64,000 nt of DNA from Flavobacterium succinicans (GTDB lineage: Bacteria > Bacteroidota > Bacteroidia > Flavobacteriales > Flavobacteriaceae): assembly GCF_001662485.1 (NCBI RefSeq), contig NZ_JMTM01000046.1, forward strand, positions 186,001-250,000. The letters run 5' to 3'. Position 1 is the stretch's first letter, and the number at the start of each line of letters is the position of its first letter. Under the pieces are notes generated by a model that searched no databases, had not been told where the DNA came from, and was given only the letters and a program-made list of their open reading frames with translations. Positions 26,207 through 35,846 of the stretch are shown piece by piece. A program made the translations under genes and the position numbers.

Positions 26207-26946
26207 CGTAATCTTTCGGGAAAATTACAAAAAATTCCATCGACACCCAATGCGATTACTCTTTTAATGTCTTCAGGTTCGTTTACAGTGTACGTATTGA
26301 TTTTAAATCCTTCTTGGTGAATGCGTTTTACATTTTCGGGCGTGAGGGTTTTGAACCAAGGATTGATGGATTGTGCCTTTAATTGATGCGCCATAGGGAG
26401 TGCGTCTAGCGGATTTTCTTCTGTTAAGACGTCAATGGCTATTTTGGAATCGAGTTTTCGATAGGTTTCTAATTCTTCCCAAAGGAAACTGGAGATGATG
26501 AAATCTTTTGTCGCCCAACCTTTTTTAATAAAAGCAGCAACAACTTTGTGTGTAGCTTCGGCGGTATTTTTGCCTTTTAATTCGATATTCAAAGGTACTT
26601 TTCGGTCGATGGTGGTGATGATTTCTTCTAGGGTAGGAATGTGATGTCCGCCTTTTACGATTACTTTTCGCAAAGCTTCGAAGGTGTAGTCTTCTATCGG
26701 ACCTTTGGCATCGGTGAGGCTATCCAAAATATCGTCGTGAAACACCATAACTTCTCCTGTTTTGATGATAAACACATCAATTTCGATGCGGTCGACGCCC
26801 ATCGCTACTGCTTTTTTAATCGCGGGAACGGTGTTTTGGGTTTCGTGTCCCATGGCGCCTCTGTGGCCAATGTTGAGTGGTTTGTGCATAGTGGTACAAC
26901 TGGTTAATCCAATAAAAATAAGCCAAAGATAGGGTTGAAGTTTCAT
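26203..26946 (-). CDS. glycerophosphodiester phosphodiesterase, lipoprotein
   Basis: A 247-residue GDPD TIM-barrel enzyme that hydrolyses glycerophosphodiesters to glycerol 3-phosphate and an alcohol. The N-terminus is a lipoprotein signal with lipobox GLTSC (cysteine near residue 17). The catalytic block IGHRGAMGHETQNT is followed by RIEIDVFIIKTGEVMVFHDD. The C-terminal TYTVNEPEDIKRVIALGVDG is the usual end of the family. It would act at the periplasmic face of a membrane. Confidence 0.93.
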   Translation of the reverse strand: MKLQPYLWLIFIGLTSCTTMHKPLNIGHRGAMGHETQNTVPAIKKAVAMGVDRIEIDVFIIKTGEVMVFHDDILDSLTDAKGPIEDYTFEALRKVIVKGGHHIPTLEEIITTIDRKVPLNIELKGKNTAEATHKVVAAFIKKGWATKDFIISSFLWEELETYRKLDSKIAIDVLTEENPLDALPMAHQLKAQSINPWFKTLTPENVKRIHQEGFKINTYTVNEPEDIKRVIALGVDGIFCNFPERLR

Positions 26947-27035
26947 TTTTTTTCTTTTGGTCTAAAATAGGAAAAAGCAATTACTTCTTGGTTAAATATG
27001 AAGTTATCATTGTTTTATGTTTTTTATAAAATTAT

Positions 27036-27168
27036 CCGCAAGGCTCGCAAAGATTTACGCAAGTGAACGCAAAGTATAAAAGTATTTCTTAGTGTTTCTT
27101 TGTTGTAAAGAGTAACCGCCAGGTTCGCAAAGATTTACGCAAGGAACGCAAAGTAAAAAGTATTTCTT
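27036..27168. repeat. direct repeat pair of CGCAAAG type
   Basis: Two near-identical units, 27036-27090 and 27116-27168, 80 bases apart. Both contain tcgcaaagatttacgcaag, then aacgcaaagta and agtatttctt. Each unit is itself built of CGCAA(A)G words. Only two units exist and the spacer is short, so this is not a CRISPR array. It lies in the 320-base gap between the glycerophosphodiesterase and the amylase operon end. Confidence 0.8.
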
Positions 27169-27181
27169 CTTTTTTCTTTTT

Positions 27182-27245
27182 GAAAAAAAACCGCGAATTC
27201 ACAAATTTCACTCCCTACTTGGAAATGAATTTGCGAATTTGCGGT
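27182..27245 (-). terminator. terminator of the amylase/glucosidase operon
   Basis: A long imperfect stem pairs 27190-27210 (accgcgaattcacaaattt and on) with 27226-27245. On the minus strand it is followed by eight T. It ends transcription about 22 bases after the GH13 gene. The arm sequence resembles a dispersed gaatttgcg repeat. Confidence 0.8.
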
Positions 27246-27267
27246 CTTTAGAACTTTTATGAAATCT

Positions 27268-28932
27268 CTATTTTTTAGCTTCTAAAAGCACAAAAGTAAA
27301 ATTAGAATTAATTGTTACTTTTCCATTGGTCACTTTTGCTTCTTGGTTAGAATAGGCATCGCGAAGAAGGGTTCCCTCTGCGAAAATGGTGCCAACGGGT
27401 ATTTCTTTGGTTCCAAGATTCACATCTAAAGCAATGACCACTTGGTCGGTGAAGTTTCCATTTGAAAAATAACGACTGAAGGTATAAGGAGTAGCCGCAA
27501 TTTGTTTGTGAACTCCAGCTCCGATTGCAGGATGGTTTTTTCTGAATTGTCCTAATTTTTGCCAATGCGCCAATGTTTTTTGGGTTTCGGGATTGGTTTT
27601 GATGGCTTTCCAGTTCATAAACGAGCGTAAAGTGGCATCGCCTTTTGCACCTTCGATAGCTAAGGAACGGGCAGATTCATCCCCATAATACACTTGCGAA
27701 ATTCCGGGAGAAAGCAAAAGTTTAGTCCCACTTTCGATGGTTTTTTCTCTTTTGGCATCGAATGGACTGCTATCGTCGTGAGAAGATAAATAATTCAGCA
27801 CGCTAAATCCTTGCAACTCATTGTTGAGTTTAGAAGAGTATTTTGAGAAAATGAATTCATAGTCTTTTTGAGCATCCCATTTGAACTCAAAATTGATCAT
27901 ATTGTTGAAGCCGTTTTGGAAATAATTGATTTTTTTGTCGCCAAAATCAAAATCTTGTCCGCCGCTTATTCCGTAATTATATACCTCGGCTATGGTGTAA
28001 AACGAGTTGTTATCTAGAACTTTGGACGGGTTGTTTTTCTTCCAAACCTCAAAGGCATAATTGCATTCTTTTTGGAAGGCTGCCCATACTTTTTCGTCGG
28101 TGTGTTTGACGGTATCGGCACGGTAGCCATCGATTCCAAATTCAACGATGTAATCTGTCAACCATTTGATGATGTAGTATTTTGGTGCTCTTGGATAGCC
28201 TGTTCTTTTGAAAAAAGCATCTAATGAAGCCATTTCTTTTTCGTAACGGCCTTCTTTTTTCCATTTTTCAATCAAGAAAGGAGGGAGGGCAACTTCTTTT
28301 TCACTTTCGGTTTTTACGTCGGGAAGATTGGCAACTAGGGTACAAGCTGTAGTTCCTTCGAAAGTTTTGTAATCACATTGAGGAGAAGTTCTAACCCACT
28401 CGCTAGGCCATACGGGATCATTGGCTGTTACGGGTCCGGTGTGGTTGATTACGCCATCTAACACAATACGGATTCCTTTAGCGTGAGCTTTGGTTACCAA
28501 ATCAGCTAAGTCTTTTTTAGTGCCAAAATTTGGATCTAAAGCTGTCCAATCTTTCGCCCAATACCCGTGGAAGCCATAGCTTAAACCCGTTCCTTCGTCT
28601 ACACCATCGTGAATCTGTTCTACAATTGGTGTTAACCAAATGGCATTGATTCCGAGTTTTTCGAAGTAACCTTCTTCTATTTTTTTTGTGATTCCTTTGA
28701 TTGTTCCCCCTTCAAAACCACGTATTTTTCCCGTAGTTTTGGTCCGGTCAAAGTATATTTCTTTCTTATTGTTATCGTCGTTAAAACGGTCGGTTAGCAA
28801 GAAATACAAATTGGCACCTTCCCAAACAAATGGGGTGGTTTCTTTTTTAGGGGTTTCCTTTTTTTGTGCGTTAGTCATTCCAACTAATAAAGTAGAGAGT
28901 GCCAACGTTAGCGTTATCGTTTGTTTTTTCAT
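27268..28932 (-). CDS. GH13 alpha-amylase family enzyme, exported
   Basis: A 554-residue protein from the ATG at 28932, with a signal peptide MKKQTITLTLALSTLLVGMTNAQ. The (beta/alpha)8 catalytic domain shows region I VLDGVINHTG, region II GIDGYRADTVKH with nucleophile D273, region III acid/base E316 in TIAEVYNYG, and region IV D386 in YLSSHDDSS. No T9SS tail is present, so it is probably periplasmic and cuts imported maltodextrins, like SusA/neopullulanase. It is the last gene of the mal minus arm; the 118-bp gap before it holds a small gtttgc-agaa-gcaaac hairpin. Confidence 0.94.
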   Translation of the reverse strand: MKKQTITLTLALSTLLVGMTNAQKKETPKKETTPFVWEGANLYFLLTDRFNDDNNKKEIYFDRTKTTGKIRGFEGGTIKGITKKIEEGYFEKLGINAIWLTPIVEQIHDGVDEGTGLSYGFHGYWAKDWTALDPNFGTKKDLADLVTKAHAKGIRIVLDGVINHTGPVTANDPVWPSEWVRTSPQCDYKTFEGTTACTLVANLPDVKTESEKEVALPPFLIEKWKKEGRYEKEMASLDAFFKRTGYPRAPKYYIIKWLTDYIVEFGIDGYRADTVKHTDEKVWAAFQKECNYAFEVWKKNNPSKVLDNNSFYTIAEVYNYGISGGQDFDFGDKKINYFQNGFNNMINFEFKWDAQKDYEFIFSKYSSKLNNELQGFSVLNYLSSHDDSSPFDAKREKTIESGTKLLLSPGISQVYYGDESARSLAIEGAKGDATLRSFMNWKAIKTNPETQKTLAHWQKLGQFRKNHPAIGAGVHKQIAATPYTFSRYFSNGNFTDQVVIALDVNLGTKEIPVGTIFAEGTLLRDAYSNQEAKVTNGKVTINSNFTFVLLEAKK

Positions 28933-29050
28933 ATATGTAGAATTCATTTGTTAGTTGTCATATATGTTATGCTTCGCCAATTCGCTTCGTTCCGGTCACC
29001 TTTTTTTGATGGTGTTTGCAGAAGCAAACTTTTTGTTGTTGGCGCTTTCA

Positions 29051-31417
29051 TTAGTGCTGAATTTGAATTAGTGTTGGTTTGTTTTTGGACACAGGAATTG
29101 AAACACTTATCGTGTTGGATTCTTTTGTGAATGGTGTTACTACTCCGTTTACTTTGATTTGGCTTGCAGTAGGAGCGTTGTGCAACACCAAATTGACTTT
29201 TTTGTCTTTTGAAGTGTAGTTTTTTCCAACTTGGGTTGCAACGGTTATAGTAGTCGCTTTATTTTTGGTAGCGGCTTTAAAAGATACTATTTCAAAATTA
29301 TTTTTTTCAAAAGCATTGGCGGTCAATCCATCATCATTGTAAAGTTTTCCTTCGCTGTTTGGCGTTTTTTCGTCCATGAAATAATGTAAGTCAAAGGAAT
29401 CTAAACTGTATTTTGAAGTGTTTTGAATGGTTTTTATCATCGGAATGAATGCACCACCGCGTACAAAAACCGGAATATGATCGGTGGCTGTAGCTACGTT
29501 AGCAGTGCTTCCACCTTCATATCTTGCATCAGAATAAAAGTCGAACCAAGTATTGTTTTTTGGAAAATAGATCTCTGCCGATTTTTTACCCGCTTCGGTG
29601 ATTGGGTGTACCAAAAAGTCATTACCCCAAAGATAAGTATGCGAAACGGTTTGTAAAGTGGTATTTTGAGGTTCTTCAAAAAACAACGGACGCATTAAAG
29701 GCGCTCCTTTTTGATTATTTTCAAAGGCAATGGTGTAATTGTATGGTAACAATTGGTATCTCAATTCTACTTGTTTTTTAGCATTGGCTTTGGTTACAAT
29801 GTCTTTAAAAATTGGTTCTGAGGGAACTTCTTGTTGGGCATGCGGCCTAAAAATGGGTTGAAAAACACCATATTGCAACCATCTTAGGTACAATTCATTG
29901 TCATAGTAATCACCGGCAAATCCGCCCAAATCCGAGTGCATGTAGCCTATCCCTTGTAATCCCATTTGTAAGGAGATTTCGGTTTGTGGTTGTAATCCGC
30001 CCCAAGTACGATTCACGTCACCGGTCCAGGGCATCATACCAAAACGTTGTGATCCTGAGTAGCCCGAACGCATTAAGATAAACGGACGTGTAGCTGAAAA
30101 GTCCTTTTTGTAGCCATCTGCAATCAATTCGGCCCAGTGGTGTCCGTAAATATTATGAACTTCGTCTGCTGTTCCGCCTTTTGTAATGGCTGCGGATGGA
30201 AATACTTCGGGTTCTCCTAGATCGCCCCAAAATCCGCCAACACCTTGTTGGATTAATCTTTTGTAAACATCCCAAAACCATTGTTTTCCGTCGGGATTGA
30301 AAATGTCTACAATTCCGGTATGACCAAAAAAGAAATCAAAAGTAAACGGTTTACCGTCTTTGTCGGTAGCCAAAACTTTTTTGGTAACGGTTTCGTCCCA
30401 TTTGCTAGAGGTTTTAGTGATGAACGGCTCGGTAATCAAAACGGTTTTTACGCCTTTTTGATTTAAGTCATCGATCATTTTGGTTGGATTGGGGAAGTTG
30501 TCTTTGTCCCAATCTAAATTACCCATAGTTCCAGTAATTTCTTTTCCAAACCAATACAAATCCAAAATAATAGCATCTACGGGAATTCCGTCTTTGAGGT
30601 ATTTATCGATCGTTTTATTGACTTCGTCTTGGCTGTGGTATCCAAATCGACTCGAAAAATTTCCTAAAGTCCAAAGCGCAGGCAAAGGTTGTTTTCCGGT
30701 TAAAGTTGTATAACTGTCGATTAAATCTACCCAAGAATTTCCCGCAATTACCTGATAGGTTTTGCGACCCGAAATGGTTTCATACGCCAAAGTGTTGTCT
30801 TTTTTACTGTCTAAATCCAAGTAACCAATTGGGGCATTGTCAAAATGTACCGCATAAATTTTGGAAGAAAGCACTAAAGGCATGGTGAAATTCATCAATT
30901 CAGAATGTGTTTCGTAGCCATAATGGGCTTTGTTGTACAATTGTAAACGGTGACCACGACGGTTCATGCCCAAAACACGTTCTCCTGTACCGTATAATAT
31001 TTCGGTGTTATCTAAATTAAAATCAAGGACTTCATGGTTATCTTTTTTGAAATAGCCTGTTTTTTCCGAAATCAGTTCTTTGTTTTGATAAGAATAGGTG
31101 ATTTTAAAAGGTGTTTTTTCAATAACGACCACAATTCCATTAGTTGCCATTTTAATGGAAGTTGGAGTTGTGGTAATTTTAAGGTTAACCTTTTGAGGTG
31201 TTGCTACTACAGCATGCGATTTTGGATTGGCTTTTTCTCCATTTGGAACAAACGAAGTGGAAATGATTTGGTCAGAATAGGGTTGAAAAGTGTACACACC
31301 ATCTGATGTAGTAACTTCAAGAGATTGATTGGTTTTTTTGAAACTTTCAAACTTTCGATTGGCATTTTGGGCCAATGCTAGTGAGCTGAATAATAGGAAT
31401 ACGATTATTTTTCTCAT
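29051..31417 (-). CDS. GH31 alpha-glucosidase, exported
   Basis: A 788-residue enzyme with a signal peptide (MRKIIVFLLFSSLALAQ). An N-terminal beta-sandwich (galactose mutarotase-like) precedes the GH31 barrel. The nucleophile is D399 in GFWGDLGEPE and the acid/base is D467 in MPWTGDVNRTW. A C-terminal beta domain with DUF5110-like features ends the protein. It would release glucose from the non-reducing ends of oligosaccharides in the periplasm, the counterpart of SusB. A stable hairpin lies in the 66-bp gap separating it from the GH65 gene. Confidence 0.95.
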   Translation of the reverse strand: MRKIIVFLLFSSLALAQNANRKFESFKKTNQSLEVTTSDGVYTFQPYSDQIISTSFVPNGEKANPKSHAVVATPQKVNLKITTTPTSIKMATNGIVVVIEKTPFKITYSYQNKELISEKTGYFKKDNHEVLDFNLDNTEILYGTGERVLGMNRRGHRLQLYNKAHYGYETHSELMNFTMPLVLSSKIYAVHFDNAPIGYLDLDSKKDNTLAYETISGRKTYQVIAGNSWVDLIDSYTTLTGKQPLPALWTLGNFSSRFGYHSQDEVNKTIDKYLKDGIPVDAIILDLYWFGKEITGTMGNLDWDKDNFPNPTKMIDDLNQKGVKTVLITEPFITKTSSKWDETVTKKVLATDKDGKPFTFDFFFGHTGIVDIFNPDGKQWFWDVYKRLIQQGVGGFWGDLGEPEVFPSAAITKGGTADEVHNIYGHHWAELIADGYKKDFSATRPFILMRSGYSGSQRFGMMPWTGDVNRTWGGLQPQTEISLQMGLQGIGYMHSDLGGFAGDYYDNELYLRWLQYGVFQPIFRPHAQQEVPSEPIFKDIVTKANAKKQVELRYQLLPYNYTIAFENNQKGAPLMRPLFFEEPQNTTLQTVSHTYLWGNDFLVHPITEAGKKSAEIYFPKNNTWFDFYSDARYEGGSTANVATATDHIPVFVRGGAFIPMIKTIQNTSKYSLDSFDLHYFMDEKTPNSEGKLYNDDGLTANAFEKNNFEIVSFKAATKNKATTITVATQVGKNYTSKDKKVNLVLHNAPTASQIKVNGVVTPFTKESNTISVSIPVSKNKPTLIQIQH

Positions 31418-31432
31418 TTTTTTTAAATTTTA

Positions 31433-31462
31433 AACCCTTCCAAAGATTACTTTGAAAGGGTT
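31433..31462 (-). terminator. intra-operon hairpin between GH65 and GH31 genes
   Basis: A 13-bp stem aacccttccaaag / ctttgaaagggtt (31433-31445 with 31450-31462, one G-U pair on the transcript) with a 4-base loop. It is followed on the minus strand only by TTT, so it is probably a leaky terminator or RNA-stability element that sets the ratio of cytoplasmic to exported enzymes. Confidence 0.6.
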
Positions 31463-31483
31463 ATTGTTATTAGCTGAATTGAA

Positions 31484-33775
31484 TTAGTTGGGTTGAACCA
31501 CCACTTCTTTTCCGTTGACAAATACCGTCAAAGCTTGGTCGCCTTCTAAGGAGAATTTAGTCTCGTTTTGAGTGACTTCTATTTTAAGTATTTGGTGTCT
31601 AAAGTTGATTTTAAAAGAATATCCTTCCCATTCTTTTGGGATTTTTGGAGCAAAATGTAAAGCGTTATCTTTTACTCTCATTCCTCCAAAACCTTCTACA
31701 ATACTCATCCAAGTTCCTGCCATAGAGGTAATGTGGCAGCCTTCTTCTACTTCTTTGTTGTAGTCGTCTAAATCTAAACGAGAAGTTCTTAAGTAGAACG
31801 CATACGCCATATCCATTTTGTCTAGTTTGGCCGCTTGAATAGAGTGAACACAAGGAGAAAGAGAACTTTCGTGTACAGTGAAAGATTCATAGAATTCAAA
31901 ATTCTTTTTCAACTCTTCGGTAGTAAAATGATCTTCGAAGAAATAGAATCCTTGAAGAACGTCTGCTTGCTTGATGTATGGCGAACGCAATACTCGGTCC
32001 CAAGACCATTTTTGATTGATAGGTCGTTGTGATTTGTCTAGGTCTTTTACGGGAACCAAATCTTTGTCTAAGAAACCATCTTGCTGCAAGTAAATCCCTA
32101 ATTCTTCTGATTTTGGGAAATACATATTGCCTGCAACTTTTTTCCAATCTTGTAATTCGGCATCACCGAGACTTACTTTTTCGATGATACGTTTGTGATC
32201 TGATGGATACTCTGTGGCTACTTTTTGAATTTGCTCATAGGTATAGTCAATACACCATTTCGCAATATAATTGGTGTAGAAGTTATTATTGATGTTGTTC
32301 TCGTATTCGTTAGGTCCAGTTACTCCAAGGATAACGAATTGGTTTTTATCTTTAGAGAAAGAAGCTCTTTGGTGCCAAAAACGTGCAATTCCAATTAAAA
32401 CTTCTAATCCTTTTTCTGGGATATACGAATAGTCTCCCGTATATCTGTAATAATTAAAAATGGCAAAAGCAATAGCGCCGTTTCGGTGAATTTCTTCATG
32501 CGTAATTTCCCATTCGTTGTGGCATTCTTCACCATTCATCGTTACCATTGGATACAAGGCTGCTCCGTTTTTGAAGCCTAAATTGTCTTTAGCATTTTCG
32601 ATAGCTTTGTCCAATTGATTGTAACGATACGTCAATAAATTACGGGCGACTTCTTGGTCCTTGGTCGCCATGTAAAACGGAATACAGTAGGCTTCAGTAT
32701 CCCAATACGTTGATCCGCCATATTTTTCTCCAGTAAAACCTTTTGGGCCAATGTTTAAGCGAGAATCTTTCCCTAAATAGGTTTGATTTAACTGGAAAAT
32801 ATTAAAACGAATACCTTGTTGTGCTTTTACATCTCCGGCAATGGTAATGTCTGACATCTCCCAGATTTTAGCCCAAGCGTCAATTTGTTCTTGTAAAGAC
32901 GCTTCATAGCCTTTAGCTAAAGCGGTTTGAATCACTTTTTCGGCAGCCGCCAAGGTGTTATCGTGATTTAAAGAAACTGTATATCCTCCAATTTTTTGTA
33001 TGGAAGACACTTCTCCTTTGGCTACCAAAGTATCATAAGTGTATTGTACTTTGTCGTTTGTAGATTCAATGGACGAAGCTGATATTTGAGAAGGAACGCC
33101 ATTAATCAAAACGGTATTGTGCATAAAAGTAGTCACTTTAAAATGCGTTTTGAAAGTTTGAGCGGTTACAAAAGCGTCATGCGTAGCTTTTTTTACTTCT
33201 AGTGGTTCCCAAAATTTTTCTTCCCAATTGGCATCTTCATTGGTGATTCCAGCATCAATATACGGTTTGTAAACTATTTTTGCGTCCTTGTTTAGTGGAG
33301 TGATTTCATAGTTGATGAATCCTGCTTCGTCTAGGTTTAAACTTAAAAAACGACGGACATTGACAGCAATTTCAGTCCCGTTGGCCAAAGTCGCTTCGAA
33401 GGAACGGTGGTACCATCCTTCTTTCATGTTCAATTCTCTTTTGAAATTTTTAACTTGAGTACAAGTAAATAAATCAAAATTTTCACCATTAATTTCTATA
33501 TCAATTCCAATCCAGTTGGGAGCGTTCAATACTTTGGCAAAGTATTTTGGGTATCCGTTTTTCCACCATCCCACTTTGGTTTTATCTGGATAGTAAATTC
33601 CAGCAATATAACTTCCTTGAAAAGTTGGTCCAGAGTAGCTTTCTTCAAAATTAGCTCTTTGTCCCATAGCGCCATTTCCTATACTGAAAAGACTTTCGGA
33701 TGATTTTACTCTTTCGACATCAAATTCTTCTTCAATGATGGACCAATTGTCTGCTTTTATATAATCTTGGTTCAT
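31484..33775 (-). CDS. GH65 family glycoside phosphorylase (probably maltose phosphorylase)
   Basis: A 763-residue cytoplasmic enzyme, no signal peptide. The N-terminal beta-sandwich is followed by an (alpha/alpha)6 barrel with YWDTEAYCIPFYM and HEWEITHEEIHRNGAIAFA. The catalytic glutamate is E490 in GVTGPNEYENN, matching known maltose phosphorylases. It phosphorolyses an alpha-linked disaccharide to beta-glucose 1-phosphate and glucose. The adjacent beta-phosphoglucomutase gene strongly supports beta-G1P as product. Maltose is the likeliest substrate from context, but trehalose or kojibiose phosphorylases have the same fold. Confidence 0.92.
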   Translation of the reverse strand: MNQDYIKADNWSIIEEEFDVERVKSSESLFSIGNGAMGQRANFEESYSGPTFQGSYIAGIYYPDKTKVGWWKNGYPKYFAKVLNAPNWIGIDIEINGENFDLFTCTQVKNFKRELNMKEGWYHRSFEATLANGTEIAVNVRRFLSLNLDEAGFINYEITPLNKDAKIVYKPYIDAGITNEDANWEEKFWEPLEVKKATHDAFVTAQTFKTHFKVTTFMHNTVLINGVPSQISASSIESTNDKVQYTYDTLVAKGEVSSIQKIGGYTVSLNHDNTLAAAEKVIQTALAKGYEASLQEQIDAWAKIWEMSDITIAGDVKAQQGIRFNIFQLNQTYLGKDSRLNIGPKGFTGEKYGGSTYWDTEAYCIPFYMATKDQEVARNLLTYRYNQLDKAIENAKDNLGFKNGAALYPMVTMNGEECHNEWEITHEEIHRNGAIAFAIFNYYRYTGDYSYIPEKGLEVLIGIARFWHQRASFSKDKNQFVILGVTGPNEYENNINNNFYTNYIAKWCIDYTYEQIQKVATEYPSDHKRIIEKVSLGDAELQDWKKVAGNMYFPKSEELGIYLQQDGFLDKDLVPVKDLDKSQRPINQKWSWDRVLRSPYIKQADVLQGFYFFEDHFTTEELKKNFEFYESFTVHESSLSPCVHSIQAAKLDKMDMAYAFYLRTSRLDLDDYNKEVEEGCHITSMAGTWMSIVEGFGGMRVKDNALHFAPKIPKEWEGYSFKINFRHQILKIEVTQNETKFSLEGDQALTVFVNGKEVVVQPN

Positions 33776-33843
33776 TTTATTTTAATTTATTTAATTTCTA
33801 TTGTTGTTCTGTGGAGACTTGTTTTAAAGTCAAAAGAAATCTT

Positions 33844-34503
33844 TTATTTTTCTATTAATTCCTTTAAAAATTCAGTTCCCATAAAGGTAAAATCCTTAAA
33901 GTTATGGTGCGCTTCATGCAAAATACTATCATCGCCAATTCCGATACTCGTCATGTTGCCAATGTTAGCAGCTTGAATTCCCGCGACAGAATCTTCAAAA
34001 ACAAAAGCATCCTTAGCGGCTACATTTAAAAGTTTGGCAGCTATCAAAAATACTTCGGGATCAGGTTTTGCGTTTGATACATCATTGCCATCTACAATGG
34101 CATCGAAATAAGGTAGGATACCTGTTTTTTCTAAAATAGGTCTTGCATTTTTACTAGCCGAACCCAATGCGATGAGTTGTTCGTTGTCTTTTAGGTAATT
34201 CAAAACGGAGTGTACGCCTGGAAGCAATTCGCTCTTGTCCATATCGACCAAATAAGATAAATAGTCTTCATTTTTTTGAACCAACCATTGCTCTTTTTGT
34301 TCCTGAGTGGCATGTACGTCGCCTAATTCTAAAATAATATCTAGCGATCGTACTCGGCTGACTCCTTTTAATAATTCATTATGTTCGTGTGTAAATTCGA
34401 TGTTTAAGCTGTCAGCAATTTTCTTCCAAGCTAAATAATGGTATTTTGCAGTATCTACAATTACACCATCTAAATCGAAAATAAATCCTTTTTTCTTCTT
34501 CAT
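33844..34503 (-). CDS. pgmB: beta-phosphoglucomutase
   Basis: A 219-residue HAD-superfamily phosphatase-fold enzyme that converts beta-glucose 1-phosphate to glucose 6-phosphate. Nucleophile and general acid are D9 and D11 in FDLDGVIVDT. The cap domain recognition segment LKGVSRVRSLDIIL and the motifs LGSASKNA and KPDPEVFLIAA follow, with VFEDSVAGIQAA as the metal-binding block. It is placed 14 bp after the transporter gene and 68 bp before the GH65 phosphorylase, whose product it consumes. Confidence 0.95.
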   Translation of the reverse strand: MKKKKGFIFDLDGVIVDTAKYHYLAWKKIADSLNIEFTHEHNELLKGVSRVRSLDIILELGDVHATQEQKEQWLVQKNEDYLSYLVDMDKSELLPGVHSVLNYLKDNEQLIALGSASKNARPILEKTGILPYFDAIVDGNDVSNAKPDPEVFLIAAKLLNVAAKDAFVFEDSVAGIQAANIGNMTSIGIGDDSILHEAHHNFKDFTFMGTEFLKELIEK

Positions 34504-34517
34504 TTTAAAAATATATT

Positions 34518-35846
34518 TTAGTGGCTCGTTGTTTTTTCTTTAATGAAAATAACACCCAAACCAGCAATCAACATTGAAGTTCCAGCAATAACAATGATAG
34601 CCATTGGGAAACCTCCAAAAAGGGCAATCAAAGTACTCCCTAATAATCCTGCGGCAATTTGTGGTAAAGTAATCGTGGCATTGAACAATCCCATATAAAC
34701 TCCCATTTTGTCTGCGGGTAATGATCCAGAAAGCATCGCATAAGGCATAGCCAAAATAGCTGCCCAAGCCAATCCCACGCCAACCATAGAAAGTAGTAGT
34801 ACGTTTTTGTCTTCTATTACAAACATAGAGATCAATCCTAAGCCTCCTAATAGTAAAGAGAAAGAGTAGGTTTTTTTGCGGCCAATAGATTTGGCAATAG
34901 AAGGCATTAGAAGTGAGTAAATAGCGGCTACTGCGCTGTAAAAGGCAAATAAAACGCCTGTCCAATCTCCAGCTTCATTAAATCCCACTGATTTGGCATC
35001 GAGAGCATCGGGCCCCCAGACTTGATTGGCAATAGCTCTTGTGGTGTAAACCCACATTAAGAACAATGCGAACCATGAAAAGAATTGTACGAATCCAAGT
35101 TGCCAAAAGATTTTTGGAGCAGTAGTGATTAATTTGAGGATGTTTGTTTTTTCCTTTTTAACCTCAGCGTCTAAATCAATTTTGTTGTAAAGCGCATGCT
35201 CTTTTGGGGCATATTCTTTAGTTTTGAACACGGTCCAAAGTACACTTATTAGTAAAATACCACCTCCAATGTAAAACGACCAAATTACAGAGTCGGCTAC
35301 TTTTTCGCCTGGAGCAGGTACATTTGCAATTCCTGATTTGGCTAAAATCCATGGGAGCAACGAACCGAATACAGCACCAAAATTAATCAAAGCACTTTGT
35401 AGTGAATACCCTAGGTTGCGTTGGTCATCATTAACCATATCTCCCACCAAAGCTCTAAAAGGTTGCATGGTCACATTAAAAGAAGTGTCCATCAACAATA
35501 ACATTAATCCCCCAAAAAACAAAGGAGGTAACAAATAAGCAAAATACTCAGCATTAGGCATAAAAAACATGGCCAACGCCGATACGATTGCTCCAAAAAA
35601 GATAAATGGGATTCTTCGTCCAAGTTTGGTCCAAGTTTTGTCGCTTGAAAGTCCAATGATAGGCTGAACAATTAGTCCGGCCAATGGGGCAGCTAACCAA
35701 AAATATCCAATACTGTGAACATCGGCCCCAAGAGCTTCTAATATTCTGCTGGTGTTTCCGTTTTGAAGCGAGTAGCCAATTTGTACGCCCAAAAAGCCAA
35801 AACTCAGATTCCAAATTTGCCAAAAACTTAATTTTGGTTTTTCCAT
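34518..35846 (-). CDS. MFS sugar transporter (maltose permease type)
   Basis: About 442 residues from the ATG at 35846 (MEKPKLSFWQIWNLSFGFLG), with twelve predicted transmembrane helices. FGFLGVQIGYSLQN followed by IGYFWLAAPLAGLIVQPIIG resembles the SLC45/GPH-like maltose and sucrose transporters of Flavobacteria. GRRIPFIFFGA and KSIGRKKTYS are the two cytoplasmic MFS loops. It is first gene of the minus arm and would bring maltose across the inner membrane. The frame upstream to 35933 is basic and not membrane-like, so it is excluded. Confidence 0.9.
   Translation of the reverse strand: MEKPKLSFWQIWNLSFGFLGVQIGYSLQNGNTSRILEALGADVHSIGYFWLAAPLAGLIVQPIIGLSSDKTWTKLGRRIPFIFFGAIVSALAMFFMPNAEYFAYLLPPLFFGGLMLLLMDTSFNVTMQPFRALVGDMVNDDQRNLGYSLQSALINFGAVFGSLLPWILAKSGIANVPAPGEKVADSVIWSFYIGGGILLISVLWTVFKTKEYAPKEHALYNKIDLDAEVKKEKTNILKLITTAPKIFWQLGFVQFFSWFALFLMWVYTTRAIANQVWGPDALDAKSVGFNEAGDWTGVLFAFYSAVAAIYSLLMPSIAKSIGRKKTYSFSLLLGGLGLISMFVIEDKNVLLLSMVGVGLAWAAILAMPYAMLSGSLPADKMGVYMGLFNATITLPQIAAGLLGSTLIALFGGFPMAIIVIAGTSMLIAGLGVIFIKEKTTSH

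Noticed and set aside
27036..27168. Possible CRISPR array
   Set aside because: Only two units, no regular spacers, no cas genes, and the units contain internal short words instead of a single repeat.
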